Assembly (NCBI RefSeq): GCF_001524445.2
Contig: NZ_CP013418.1
Span: 2,418,001-2,482,000 of the forward strand
From: Burkholderia savannae
GTDB taxonomy: Bacteria > Pseudomonadota > Gammaproteobacteria > Burkholderiales > Burkholderiaceae
Length of the DNA: 64,000 bases
Direction: 5' to 3'
The position numbers were made by a program, and so were the translations under genes. This document shows positions 17,064-25,554 of this stretch, piece by piece. Each line of letters opens with the position of its first letter. Position 1 is the first letter of the stretch. The notes beneath the pieces are model-generated. The model had not been told where the DNA came from. It worked only from the letters and a program-made list of their open reading frames with translations, and did no database searches.

Positions 17064-17963
17064 TCACGCATCGAGCTGCGCCTGACGAATCAGCCAGGTC
17101 ACCATCGTCGCGATGTCGTCCGGGCGCCGCGGCTCGTTCGGATAGACGACGTAATAGCCGATCGACAGCGGCAGCGCGAAATCGAACAGCCGGCGCAGCC
17201 TTCCCGCGTCGATGTCGCGGCCGACGAGCTGATCGCTGACGAGCGCGACGCCTTGCCCCGCGATCGCGGCGTCGATCGCGAGCGACGATTGATTGAAGCG
17301 CGGGCCCTTGCCCGGATCGAGCGCGACGCGCTCGGGCAGCGCGGCGAGAAACTCGGGCCACAGATCGTGCGCGTCGTGCAGCAGCACCTGCCCGGCGAGA
17401 TCGCGCGGGCTCGCGAGCGCGCCGGGCGAGTTCAGCAGCGCCGGGCTGCAAACCGCGTAGATGTCGACCGGAAACAGAAAGCGCGTGGCGAGCCCCTTGC
17501 CGAAAGGCGGCTTGCCGTAGCGAATCGCGACATCGACGCCGTCGTTCTGGAACGTCGCGAACTGCGAATCGGCGATCACGCGGATGTCGATGTCGGGATG
17601 CTCGTCGCCGAAGCTCGCGAGCCGCGGGATCAGCCAGCGCGACGCGAACGACGGCGTCGTGCTGATCGTGAGGCTCGAGCGGCGCTTGACGAGCCGGTCG
17701 GTCGCGTCGCCGATCAGGTTCAGCGCGCGCCGTACGTCGGTGCAGTACGCGAGGCCGTCTGCCGTCAACGCGAGGCCGCGCGGCAGGCGTTCGAACAGCT
17801 TCACGCCGAGGACGTCTTCGAGGTGGCGCACCTGTTGCGCGACGGCGCCCTGCGTGACGCCGATCTCGTCGGCCGCCGCACGGAAATTCAGGTGCCGCGC
17901 GGATACCTCGAACGCGCGGAGCGCATTCAGCGGCGGCAGTCGGCCGGGGATTCGGATCGTCAT
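17064..17963 (-). CDS. LysR-family regulator (GcvA-like), divergent from an SDR gene
   Basis: A 299-residue LysR protein. The HTH is at about 10-68 (PPLNALRAFEVSARHLNFRAAADEIGVTQ, GAVAQQVRHLEDVLGVKLFER), with an effector domain including SLTISTTPSFASRWLIPRL and DVAIRYGKPPFGKGLATRF. It is divergent from the SDR gene at 18098 across 134 bases. A dyad in that gap (18006-18023) has the T-N11-A form used by LysR proteins, so it probably regulates itself and the SDR. Confidence 0.88.
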   Translation of the reverse strand: MTIRIPGRLPPLNALRAFEVSARHLNFRAAADEIGVTQGAVAQQVRHLEDVLGVKLFERLPRGLALTADGLAYCTDVRRALNLIGDATDRLVKRRSSLTISTTPSFASRWLIPRLASFGDEHPDIDIRVIADSQFATFQNDGVDVAIRYGKPPFGKGLATRFLFPVDIYAVCSPALLNSPGALASPRDLAGQVLLHDAHDLWPEFLAALPERVALDPGKGPRFNQSSLAIDAAIAGQGVALVSDQLVGRDIDAGRLRRLFDFALPLSIGYYVVYPNEPRRPDDIATMVTWLIRQAQLDA

Positions 17964-18005
17964 GCTTTGCCAGTAGAAGAATTATCGTCAGATGCAAGAA
18001 ATGAT

Positions 18006-18023
18006 GATTCGACACGACGAATC
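18006..18023. promoter_or_regulatory. Candidate LysR operator, inverted repeat GATTCG-N6-CGAATC
   Basis: A perfect six-base dyad with six-base spacer (ACACGA) lies midway between the divergent LysR and SDR starts. It contains the LysR-type pattern T (18009)-N11-A (18021). Position and symmetry support an operator; no binding data are implied. Confidence 0.5.
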
Positions 18024-18097
18024 GCCGCGCCTAAATTAGCACGTCGGCAGGAGCAATGCGGGCAATGCGGCCCGCACATCATCCGAAGGAGATTGTC

Positions 18098-18802
18098 GTG
18101 ACAGTAGAAAAAATCGCATTGATCACGGCGGCGGGCAAGGGTATGGGCGCCGCGATCGCGCGCGAGCTCGCGTCGGCCGGCTACCGCGTCGCGCTGATGT
18201 CGCCGTCGGGCAGCGCGATCGCGCTCGCCGGCGAGCTGGGCGGCTTCGGCATCCAGGGCTCCGTGACGGACGAGGCCGACATCGAGCGGCTCGTGCGCGA
18301 GACGCTCGCGCGCTACGGCCGCATCGACGCGGTCGTGAACAACACCGGCCATCCGCCGAAGGGCGACTTGCTGTCGATCGCGGATGCGAGCTGGCACGAC
18401 GCGCTCGATCTGATCCTGCTGAACGTCGCCCGGCTGATGCGCCGCGTGACGCCGATTTTTCAGGCGCAGGGCGGCGGCGCGGCCGTCAACCTGTCGAGCT
18501 TCGCGGCCGTCGCGCCGGAACAGCCGATGCCGGTGTCGTCGGTGCTGCGCGCGGCGCTCGGCGCATGGACGCGGCTGTACGCGCAGCGCTACGCGGCCGA
18601 GAACATCCGGATGAACGCGGTGCTGCCGGGCTTCGTCGACAGTTGGCCCGAGACGCCCGAGATCGTCGCGCGCATTCCCGCGGGGCGCTTCGGCAAGACG
18701 CAGGAGATTGCGAAGACCGTCGCGTTCCTGCTGTCGGACGGCGCGGGGTATATCACGGGGCAGAGCATTCGCGTCGACGGCGGGATCGTGCGGGCGGTGT
18801 GA
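18098..18802 (+). CDS. Short-chain dehydrogenase/reductase-fold protein with altered active site
   Basis: A 234-residue SDR-fold protein. The cofactor loop TAAGKGMG, the NNTGHPP string (usually NNAG), the NLSS serine (Ser134) and the C-terminal GQSIRVDGG place it near FabG-type reductases. However the catalytic YxxxK is absent: thirteen residues after Ser134 the positions of Tyr and Lys are Ser147 and Arg151 (SSVLRAAL). It may therefore not be a classical oxidoreductase, or may use other residues. The start is GTG 18098 behind AAGGAG; an upstream in-frame ATG (18056) lacks a ribosome binding site and family similarity. The divergent LysR gene probably controls it. Confidence 0.8.
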   Translation: MTVEKIALITAAGKGMGAAIARELASAGYRVALMSPSGSAIALAGELGGFGIQGSVTDEADIERLVRETLARYGRIDAVVNNTGHPPKGDLLSIADASWHDALDLILLNVARLMRRVTPIFQAQGGGAAVNLSSFAAVAPEQPMPVSSVLRAALGAWTRLYAQRYAAENIRMNAVLPGFVDSWPETPEIVARIPAGRFGKTQEIAKTVAFLLSDGAGYITGQSIRVDGGIVRAV

Positions 18803-18908
18803 CGCGGCTCGCCGCAGCCGCCGAGCCGCGGCCATGATCGCGATCGGCGCGATCAGGCCGCCTTCGCCGGTTCGCGCGCCGCGCTCCGTCCGGCGATGCG
18901 CGGGCGCG

Positions 18909-20153
18909 TCACGCGGCGTTCGCTTGCGCCGGCGCGAGCGGGCGGCCGTGATAATCCGGCAGCGCGAGCGTGCTCGCTTCGTCGCGTTCGATGATGTCGT
19001 CGATGTCCGAGAACGGCGCGCCGTTGCTGCGGCGGTCGACTTCGTCGATCAACCGGTCGGGCAGATCGAGCCGGTCGCCGAGCACGATGTTCGACGTGTA
19101 CGTTCGCCGGTCGTGCTCGTAGATCGACAGCGCTTCGTAGACGTCCGGCGTTTCGGCCAGACGTTTGCCGAGGCTGTGGGCGTCGAGAATCGCCTGCCCG
19201 GCGCCGTTGGAGCCGACGGGCACCATCGGGTGCGCGGCGTCGCCGATCAGCGTGACGCGTCCGCTCTGCCAGCGGGGCAGCGGGTCCCGATCCGCCATCG
19301 GCATCGCGATGATCGGGCACGCCGCGCGTTCGAGCAGATTCGGCGCGTCGAGCCAGTCGAACGTTCTCGACGCGAAGAAGCGGATGAAATCCTTGTCGTT
19401 TCCCGGTGCGGCGTTCGAGCCGTCGCGGTAGACGGCCTCGTCCAGCTCGGCGACCCAGTTGATCAGTTGATCGCCCCGCGCGTTGACCTGGTTGCGGATC
19501 GGATAGATCACGAGCTTGCCGTGCGACGGGACGCCGACCCGGACCATGCTCGCGCCGGTGAGAAAAGGCGGCGCGATCGTGACGCCGCGCCACATGAGCA
19601 CGCCGTTGCCTTCGGCTTGCGGGCCGTCCGGATAGAGCGAACGATACACATTCGAGTGAACGCCGTCGGCGCCGATCAGCGCGTTGCATTCCACGTTCAC
19701 GATGCCCGCGTTGGTCGACGCGCTGGAAAAAATCGCTTTTACGGACCGTTCGTTTTGCGCGAGGGAGATAAACGAATGGCCGGTAACGAGAAAATCCGGG
19801 CCGAGCCGTTCGGTTGCGGCCTTCAGCAAAACGAGTTGAAGTATTCCTCGGTGAATCGAAAGTTGCGGAAAATCATGGCCACCATATTTTCCGAGCGGAA
19901 GCGAATGAATGCGCTGGCCGTGCCGCGTGAAAAACACCATCTCTTTCGTCGTTACCGACTGGCGGGCGAGCGTTTCGAGCAGCCCGAGCTCGTGAAGCAC
20001 TTGCGTCGCATAAGGCTGGATGTTGATTCCCACGCCCACCGGCTCGATGCGCGGCGCGGCCTCGAATACCTTGACCGATAGGCCCCGCGCGTGCAGCGAG
20101 AGCGCCAGCGTCAATCCCGCAATCCCCGCGCCGACTATGACGATCTTTTTCAT
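18909..20153 (-). CDS. FAD-dependent monooxygenase (PHBH/UbiH fold)
   Basis: A 414-residue class A flavoprotein monooxygenase. The Rossmann fingerprint GAGIAGLTLALSLHARG opens the protein, followed by the NIQPYATQVLHELGL helix, the DGVHS motif (ALIGADGVHSNVYR) and the GD motif TLIGDAAHPMVPVGSNGAGQAILDA. These bind FAD and NAD(P)H; the family hydroxylates aromatic or related acids. The protein has no secretion signal. The substrate is unknown and there is no ring-cleavage gene beside it. It ends 106 bases from the convergent SDR gene. Its 5' region is less GC-rich than typical for the window and continues into an AT-richer upstream gap. Confidence 0.87.
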   Translation of the reverse strand: MKKIVIVGAGIAGLTLALSLHARGLSVKVFEAAPRIEPVGVGINIQPYATQVLHELGLLETLARQSVTTKEMVFFTRHGQRIHSLPLGKYGGHDFPQLSIHRGILQLVLLKAATERLGPDFLVTGHSFISLAQNERSVKAIFSSASTNAGIVNVECNALIGADGVHSNVYRSLYPDGPQAEGNGVLMWRGVTIAPPFLTGASMVRVGVPSHGKLVIYPIRNQVNARGDQLINWVAELDEAVYRDGSNAAPGNDKDFIRFFASRTFDWLDAPNLLERAACPIIAMPMADRDPLPRWQSGRVTLIGDAAHPMVPVGSNGAGQAILDAHSLGKRLAETPDVYEALSIYEHDRRTYTSNIVLGDRLDLPDRLIDEVDRRSNGAPFSDIDDIIERDEASTLALPDYHGRPLAPAQANAA

Positions 20154-20556
20154 GGCAGTTAAATGAACCGCGTGCGTATTTTAAGAGATATTCAATAATA
20201 TTCATCCGAGGCAGCGGGCCGGAAATTATCATGCGTCCACCTTGAAATCAAGGGGGCGTTGTTGCCGTATTTTTCATTGTCGATCTGATTGTGTTCGATG
20301 GTGAAATTGATGATTTTTACTTCACCGAATGCGTTGGTGACTTTATTCGGAAAACGGACATCCGGACCGGCGGCGCGTCGACGCGAATCGTCGCGCGTCG
20401 CCCCGATCGGCCGGCGCGAGAGGCCGGTGCGGCGCGCGCCTTGACGCGTGCGGGCGCGCGACCCAAACTGGCTTCGATCGACGGACGGGCGGAGCGTTTT
20501 CATCCGTGTCGGCCCGCCGCCGCGATTCGCCCCGTCACTCGCGCCCGCCCGCTGCG
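20154..20556. other. AT-richer intergenic region with an uncertain small frame (20192-20503, minus)
   Basis: This gap separates the leftward monooxygenase from the rightward transglutaminase-like gene and must hold promoters for both. On the minus strand a 103-codon frame (20503 to 20192) ends 38 bases before the monooxygenase start. Its first half is Arg-rich and looks like a shadow frame. The second half (from about VTNAFGEVKIINF to SDEYY) has protein-like composition in low-GC DNA, but there is no ATG or GTG inside it. It could be a gene remnant or chance. I do not call a gene. Confidence 0.35.
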
Positions 20557-22464
20557 ATGTCCGATTTCGTTCGATTGATCCGATTATTTTGCGTCGCCTG
20601 CTCGGGCCTCGTCGTCCATTGCGCGAACGCGTCGCCGATCGACGCCGATGCGGGCGCCGCCGACGCCGCGCCCGCCACCGTCGTCAGCGACGTCCACGTG
20701 TTCGTCGTCCAGCGCGACGGCTCCGTCGACGAAGAAGACGATTCGACGCTGCGCGCGAACACCGCGAGCGGCATCGACGACGTCGCGCAGCGCTACGTGT
20801 GGTTCAACAAGGACATCGACCGCGTCGAGCTGTTGAAGGCCGAGACGATCGACGGCGCCGGCGTCGCGCATCCGGTCGGCCCGGAGGCGATTCGCGACGT
20901 CGAGGAGCCGCGCTCCGCCGGCGCGCCGTTCTTCGAGAACGGCGTGTTGCGCTCGGTGATCTTTCCGGGCGTCGACGCGCACGCGCGCACGCGCCTCGTG
21001 TTTCGCAAGTCGCGCACGAAGCCGCGCGATCCGGGGTTCTTCGGCTATTTCGTCGCGCCGTCGCGGATGCCCGTCGACGCGCAGCGCCTCATCTTCGACC
21101 TGCCCGCCGACATGCCGCTCTACGCGGACGCGCGCGGCTACGTCGCGCGAGCGCCGGTGACGGAGAACGGCCGCACGCGCTACGCATTCGATTATCGGCA
21201 CGGCCCATATCCGCGCATCGAGAGCGGCTCGGTCGGCTATGCGACGTACGGCGATCGGCTGATGGTATCGACGCTGCGCGATTTCGCGTCGTTCGCGGAG
21301 CGCTATCGCGTCGCGGCCGTCGACGCGACCGCGGCCGATCCCGCCGTCGCGCGGCTCGCCGAATCGATCGTCGCGAGCGCGGGGGCGTCCGAGCCGCGCG
21401 CGAAGGCGCGGGCGATCTACGACTGGGTGCGCATGAACGTGCGCTACGTCGCGCTCTTTCTCGGCGAGACCGCGGCCGCGCCGCACAAGGTGACGGACAT
21501 CCTGCGCAACCGCTACGGCGACTGCAAGGATCATGTCGCGCTGTTCGGCGCGCTGCTCGCGGCGCTCGGCATACGCAGCGAGCCGGCGCTGCTGAATCTC
21601 GGCCCCGTCTACACGCTGCCCGCCGTGCCCGGCTACGGCGGCAGCGCGATCAATCACGCGATCACGTGGCTGCCCGATCTCGGGCTCTTCGCCGACACGA
21701 CGGTCGGCGGCGTCGAGTTCGGCTATCTGCCGCCCGTCGTGATGGATCGGCCGGCGCTCCTCGTCGACGACGGCGTGCTGTCGCGCACGAGCGCGACGCA
21801 GCCGCGCGCGCGCGATGCGCGCCTGCGGATCGACGTCGCGCCGGGCGGGACCGCGCGCTATCAGTATTACGTCGAGGATGCGGGCTGGACGGCGGAGCTC
21901 GAGCGCAGCGTGTTCAGGCAGGCGGCGCGCGAGCGCGTGCGGCAGCTCGCGATCGATCGGCTGCGACAGAGCGGCTTACGCGGCACCGCGCAGCTCGGCG
22001 CGAGCGCGCGCGATGCGACGGGCGGGCCGTTCTCGACGTCGATGACGGGCACGCTCGAGCACTTCATGTGGCCCGACGGCACGACCGCGCTGCCGGCGCT
22101 GTCGAGCCTGTCGGGCGGCATCGCGACGCAGGTGCAGGGCTGGCTCGACGAGCCCGTGCGCACGCAGCCGTGGCTGTGCATCGGCGGCGACTTCGACGAG
22201 ACTGCGCAGATCGCGCTGCCCGACGACGCGAGCGTGACCGATCTGCCGGCCGACGCGACAGTGCGGGACCGCTTCGTCGATTACGAATCGCACTATGTGC
22301 TCGATGCGCCCGCGCGCGTCGTGCAGATCACGCGGCGCCTGCGCGCGCGCTTCGCGCATCAGGTGTGCTCGCCGGAAGATTTCGATGCGGCGCGCGCGTC
22401 GCTCGAGCGCATCGAGCGCGATGCGCTCGCGCAGATCGTCGTGCGCGCGAAGGCGCGCGACTGA
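20557..22464 (+). CDS. Exported DUF3857/transglutaminase-like domain protein
   Basis: A 635-residue protein with a Sec signal peptide (FVRLIRLFCVACSGLVV, likely cleavage after ANA near residue 26). A DUF3857-type beta domain (about 40-250) is followed by a transglutaminase-like papain-fold domain (about 290-410). Its catalytic triad can be followed: Cys in NRYGDCKDHVALFGALL, His in INHAITWLP and Asp in LGLFADTT. Such proteins are periplasmic or outer-membrane exposed; their substrates are unknown. I chose ATG 20557 because it begins the signal peptide; an ATG 51 bases upstream adds only Arg/Pro residues. It ends 44 bases from the convergent tagH stop and is probably not part of the T6SS. Confidence 0.82.
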   Translation: MSDFVRLIRLFCVACSGLVVHCANASPIDADAGAADAAPATVVSDVHVFVVQRDGSVDEEDDSTLRANTASGIDDVAQRYVWFNKDIDRVELLKAETIDGAGVAHPVGPEAIRDVEEPRSAGAPFFENGVLRSVIFPGVDAHARTRLVFRKSRTKPRDPGFFGYFVAPSRMPVDAQRLIFDLPADMPLYADARGYVARAPVTENGRTRYAFDYRHGPYPRIESGSVGYATYGDRLMVSTLRDFASFAERYRVAAVDATAADPAVARLAESIVASAGASEPRAKARAIYDWVRMNVRYVALFLGETAAAPHKVTDILRNRYGDCKDHVALFGALLAALGIRSEPALLNLGPVYTLPAVPGYGGSAINHAITWLPDLGLFADTTVGGVEFGYLPPVVMDRPALLVDDGVLSRTSATQPRARDARLRIDVAPGGTARYQYYVEDAGWTAELERSVFRQAARERVRQLAIDRLRQSGLRGTAQLGASARDATGGPFSTSMTGTLEHFMWPDGTTALPALSSLSGGIATQVQGWLDEPVRTQPWLCIGGDFDETAQIALPDDASVTDLPADATVRDRFVDYESHYVLDAPARVVQITRRLRARFAHQVCSPEDFDAARASLERIERDALAQIVVRAKARD

Positions 22465-22508
22465 CTGCTTCGGATACCTTCGGAATTCGCCGTGTCGACG
22501 AAGGCGAA

Positions 22509-23933
22509 TCAGCTTCTGCCGCGCCCGCGATAGCTTTCCACTTCCGCATCGTACGCGGCCAGAAACGCCTTGCCGAACACGGACGCGAAATCGTCTTCGA
22601 TCGCGAACAGCGTGTCGCGATGCGTCGTCGCATAGCGGTCCCACAGACGCGCCTTGTACAGCGCGGGCAGGCGCTTCTCGTACCACTGCGGCGCGACGGC
22701 GCGCTCGCGCAGGCGCTGCGGCGAGAAGCGCGTCAACAGGTCCATCAACGCGGCGCGCATGCCGGCCACCATGCCGATCTGGTGCGCGTGCAGATCCTGG
22801 AACGCGTCGGACACCGCGCTTTGCGGCGACATGAACCCCGGCAGCGGCAGCCCGAACATCTGGCGCAGCACCGCGCTGCCGTCCGGCAGCAGCTTCAGCG
22901 GATTGTTCTCGCGATCGAGCAGCATCGTCATGTCGGCCTTCACTTCGCGTTTCAGGATACTGCGCGACGACAGCAGCTCGACCGTGCCGTTCGCGAAGAG
23001 CGCGAGCAGTTGCCCCGCGATGAACAGCTGCTCGGCGGACCAGCGATGCGATTCGGCCGCGGTGTCGAGGCCCGCGCCCTCGAAGAACGCCTGCAGCAAG
23101 TTCTCGGGCGTCGCGGGCTTTGCGGGCGTCGATGCGCGCGCGCGCGCGGGCATGCCGGCCGCGTCGGCGGAATTCGCGGCGCGCGCGTGCGGCGTCGAAT
23201 CCGGCTGCGCCGCGGTCGCGGCGGGCTGCACGCGGACGTGATGCGTCCATTCGGGCGCGTGATCCGATTGCGCGGCGGGCGGCGGCGCGTGACGATGGCC
23301 GTCCCGCGCGCCGCCCGCCGGCGCGTCCAGGCCGGCTTGCGGCTGCGCGAACAGGTCGAGCGGATCGGTCGATAGTTGATGCAGCTCGCACGGCGCGGCG
23401 CAGGCCGACGCATCCGGGCGCCGCGCCGCGCCGGGGCGCTCGGCGGCCGTGGCCGGCCGCGCGCCGGACTCGTCGCCGCCGGCGGGCGTCCTGCCGAGCC
23501 CGAAGCGGTCGTGCAGCAGGCCCCACAGTTTGTTGCCCGCGCCTTTCGCGTCCATGCGCGATGCGGGCGGAGCGCCCGCCGCCGATGACGCTTCGATGGT
23601 CCGCTCGATCGCGGCATCGTCGGGCTCCGCGCGCAGCAGATATGGCCCGATCCGGATGATGTCGCCCATGTTGAGGCGCTGCGCCTGCGCATAGCCGATC
23701 GGCACGCGGTTCACCTCGATCGTCGACACGCTGCTCAGGTTCTTCAGCAGGCACGCGTCGTCGCCCACTTGCAGCAACGCCTGAAGGCGCGAGATCTGGC
23801 GCGTGTCGTCGCGCAGCACGAGATGATTGTCGCTGTCCCGGCCGATGGTGCCGCCCGGCGGATGAAACACGACGGCGTTGCGGTCATCGGTGCCGACCGG
23901 CTCGCCCGCGTGTTCGATAACGATCAGTTGCAT
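22509..23933 (-). CDS. tagH: T6SS-associated FHA-domain protein TagH
   Basis: A 474-residue protein with an N-terminal forkhead-associated domain (about 1-100). The phosphothreonine-binding features GGTIGRDSDNHLVL, ISRLQA and NLSSVSTIEVN(R) are clear. A Pro/Ala-rich linker (about 110-270) leads to a conserved C-terminal TagH/ImpI domain (about 280-460: LLQAFFEGAGLD, FIAGQLLALFANGTVELLSSR, DLLTRFSPQRL, RYATTHRDTLFAIEDDFASVFG). In Pseudomonas, Fha1 is phosphorylated by PpkA and promotes T6SS assembly; the kinase at 33093 is the likely partner here. Start ATG 23933 is where homology starts. It is 49 bases downstream of tssQ on the same strand. Confidence 0.9.
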   Translation of the reverse strand: MQLIVIEHAGEPVGTDDRNAVVFHPPGGTIGRDSDNHLVLRDDTRQISRLQALLQVGDDACLLKNLSSVSTIEVNRVPIGYAQAQRLNMGDIIRIGPYLLRAEPDDAAIERTIEASSAAGAPPASRMDAKGAGNKLWGLLHDRFGLGRTPAGGDESGARPATAAERPGAARRPDASACAAPCELHQLSTDPLDLFAQPQAGLDAPAGGARDGHRHAPPPAAQSDHAPEWTHHVRVQPAATAAQPDSTPHARAANSADAAGMPARARASTPAKPATPENLLQAFFEGAGLDTAAESHRWSAEQLFIAGQLLALFANGTVELLSSRSILKREVKADMTMLLDRENNPLKLLPDGSAVLRQMFGLPLPGFMSPQSAVSDAFQDLHAHQIGMVAGMRAALMDLLTRFSPQRLRERAVAPQWYEKRLPALYKARLWDRYATTHRDTLFAIEDDFASVFGKAFLAAYDAEVESYRGRGRS

Positions 23934-23982
23934 GTCGATACGTCGTTCAGTGGATGAAGCGTTCGCCTGGAAACCGATTTGT

Positions 23983-24390
23983 TCAGGACGACGCATGTTT
24001 GCGACGCGCGGCCTCGAACGCCGGCCCCCAGATCGGATGCCCCTTTTCGGCAGGGGACAGATCGAAGCGCGGATTGATGTCGAGGATTCTCGAGAACTCG
24101 GCGCGGCATTGCGTGACGCGCCTCTTCAAGCAATAGCTGAACGCGAGCAGCTTGTGCGCGGTGACTTGCGTGTTGGCGTCGGCGCCGTCGATCTCGCGCG
24201 CGTGCGCGCCGAGCAGCGAAATCGTGCGCCCGTAGTCGCCCGCGTCGTAGGCGGCGCGCGCGCCGTCGACCGTGGCCTGCGCAGCGGTCTGAATCGGGGA
24301 AGCCGGGGAATTCGGGGAATTCGTGCCGCAACCGCCAATCCCCGCCAAGAAAAAGCCAAGGAAAATATAAAGCGACGATCGGCCTTTCAT
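23983..24390 (-). CDS. tssQ: TssQ-family T6SS-associated lipoprotein
   Basis: A 135-residue lipoprotein. A hydrophobic signal (LYIFLGFFLAG) ends in a lipobox with Cys21 (IGGC), followed by a Ser/Pro-rich spacer and a short helical TPR-like repeat pair (ATVDGARAAYDAGDYGRTISLLGAHA and the following helices). A conserved SPAEKGHPIWGPAFEAA tail closes it. The combination matches the TssQ family found in T6SS loci of Burkholderia and relatives; its mechanical role is not established. It heads the leftward tssQ-tagH operon and diverges from tssJ across 618 bases. Confidence 0.82.
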   Translation of the reverse strand: MKGRSSLYIFLGFFLAGIGGCGTNSPNSPASPIQTAAQATVDGARAAYDAGDYGRTISLLGAHAREIDGADANTQVTAHKLLAFSYCLKRRVTQCRAEFSRILDINPRFDLSPAEKGHPIWGPAFEAARRKHASS

Positions 24391-24485
24391 TCTTGAATTG
24401 ACGGTTTTAAGTGAATGGGAAAGGGTGGCGCGCCGTGCTGTTGGATTCTAGTTCCGATAATTGGAAATGGACCGGCTGTTACTTT

Positions 24486-24504
24486 TTGTTTCATCTTGAA
24501 ACAA
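24486..24504. promoter_or_regulatory. Inverted repeat TTGTTTCA-TCT-TGAAACAA, candidate operator
   Basis: Perfect 8-base arms with a 3-base centre, 96 bases upstream of tssQ and 40 bases upstream of the predicted rightward -35 element. A single half-site TGAAACAT recurs at 24893. The symmetry fits a dimeric regulator acting on the divergent T6SS promoters; the protein is unknown. Confidence 0.55.
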
Positions 24505-24543
24505 TAAGTCTGATTAAAGTCCGCTTCTCGGCCGGGCCATGCC

Positions 24544-24572
24544 TTGTGAAGCGCGAAAGTTGAACCTATAGT
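24544..24572 (+). promoter_or_regulatory. Predicted sigma70 promoter for the tssJ operon
   Basis: TTGTGA (24544-24549), a 17-base spacer and TATAGT (24567-24572) match the -35/-10 consensus at five and four of six positions respectively, with ideal spacing. Transcription would begin near 24579. That gives a leader of roughly 430 bases before tssJ, containing the hairpin at 24629-24660. A second promoter nearer to tssJ is not excluded. Confidence 0.5.
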
Positions 24573-24628
24573 TCGATGTGCTTTTTGTTTTCGTCGGTTG
24601 TTTGGCCGTGCTCATCCCAGTGCGTAAA

Positions 24629-24660
24629 AGCCCGCCGCCCATCCGGCGGCATAAAGGGCT
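24629..24660 (+). other. Structured leader element (two-tier hairpin)
   Basis: Outer arms AGCCC (24629-24633) and GGGCT (24656-24660) enclose inner arms GCCGCC (24634-24639) and GGCGGC (24645-24650), with loop CATCC and a one-sided ATAAA bulge. It lies about 50 bases downstream of the predicted start of transcription and has no T tract, so it is not an obvious terminator. It could be a leader fold or part of a small RNA. Confidence 0.4.
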
Positions 24661-25008
24661 CGGCACGAAATAGGCTCCGCGCAGGGCCGTCCGCGCCAGG
24701 CGGCGGCGAGGTGCGTCGCGTCTACCCGGCTGGCGTTCGCGAACTTGGAACGGGCGGCCGCAACGAATCAGTCCCGTGAATGATGTCAGGCATTGTCAGG
24801 AAGTAATTCAGCTACTCGAATTTCCAGGAATTTCAATTCTCCAGGATTTATTGGTGATTTGACCCGGCTTTCTATTCGATGAAATTTCCGGGTGAAACAT
24901 CAGTGAAAGGAAATGGAAATTATTAATTAATCGACCTAAAAAAGATCATCACTTGTTTTTAATTCGGTCCGGATTCCGCTTGGGGAAGCCGGCGGGCATC
25001 TTGTTGCG

Positions 25009-25554
25009 ATGCGAGAAATGACACATAAAATGCGACGGCGATCAGGCGGCTACATCGTATTGGGATGCGTGCTGCTGCTTTCGGGATGCGGGGCGACCGA
25101 GCGTTCCGTTGCGGTGCCGTATTCGATCACGCTCGACGTCGCGCCCGACGTCAATCCGGACATCAATCGCAAGCCGTCGCCGATCGTGCTGAAGGTGTTC
25201 CAGCTGAAGACGGCGTCCGCGTTCGAGACCGCCGATTTCTTCTCGCTGCAGGACAAGCCGGAGAGCGCGCTCGGCCCGGATCTGCTCGGCATCGACCGGA
25301 TCATCCTGCGGCCGGGCGACGCGCGCACGCTCCACTATCGCGGCAACGTCGACGCGAGCGCGCTCGGCATCGTCGCCGAGTATCGCGTGCTCGAGAAGAA
25401 CCGCTGGCGGCTCACCGTGCCGCTGCCGCGCGCGAAGCAACTGAACCTGTACCGATTCTGGCAAACCTCGCCGAGCGAAATGAAGCTGTCGATCGCGGTC
25501 AAGAACGGCGGCATCGGCATCGGCCTCGGCGGCGATTCGCGAGTACGCCAATGA
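25009..25554 (+). CDS. tssJ: T6SS outer-membrane lipoprotein TssJ
   Basis: An 181-residue lipoprotein that anchors the TssJLM membrane complex through TssM. A basic n-region, the hydrophobic core YIVLGCVLLL and lipobox LSGC (Cys27) are followed by the TssJ beta-sandwich (YSITLDVAPDVNPDINRKPSPIVLKVFQLK, FETADFFSLQDKPESALG, IILRPGDART, LGIVAEYRVLEKNRWR). The start is uncertain: ATGs at 25009, 25018 and 25030 are all in frame and none has a strong ribosome binding site. It overlaps tssK by four bases (ATGA). Confidence 0.92.
   Translation: MREMTHKMRRRSGGYIVLGCVLLLSGCGATERSVAVPYSITLDVAPDVNPDINRKPSPIVLKVFQLKTASAFETADFFSLQDKPESALGPDLLGIDRIILRPGDARTLHYRGNVDASALGIVAEYRVLEKNRWRLTVPLPRAKQLNLYRFWQTSPSEMKLSIAVKNGGIGIGLGGDSRVRQ

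Larger units (their letters stand above)
24391..25008. promoter_or_regulatory. T6SS divergent control region
   Basis: This AT-rich, gene-free stretch separates the leftward tssQ-tagH operon from the rightward tssJ operon and must hold both promoters. It contains a 19-base inverted repeat (24486-24504), a good sigma70-type promoter (24544-24572) and a stable hairpin (24629-24660). It also holds repeated GTCAGG at about 24785-24800, a TGAAAC half-site at 24893-24898 and a perfect ATTAATTAAT palindrome at 24922-24931. I found no match to the sigma54 -24/-12 consensus with correct spacing. Confidence 0.7.

Noticed and set aside
24410..24470. TGGCGCGCC-type match to a -24 element
   Set aside because: No GC doublet occurs at the required distance for a -12 element.
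24980..25000. Possible sigma54 promoter (GG...TTGC) just before tssJ
   Set aside because: The GG and GC doublets can be spaced correctly only by abandoning the conserved TGGCAC part of the -24 element, and transcription would begin at the start codon itself.
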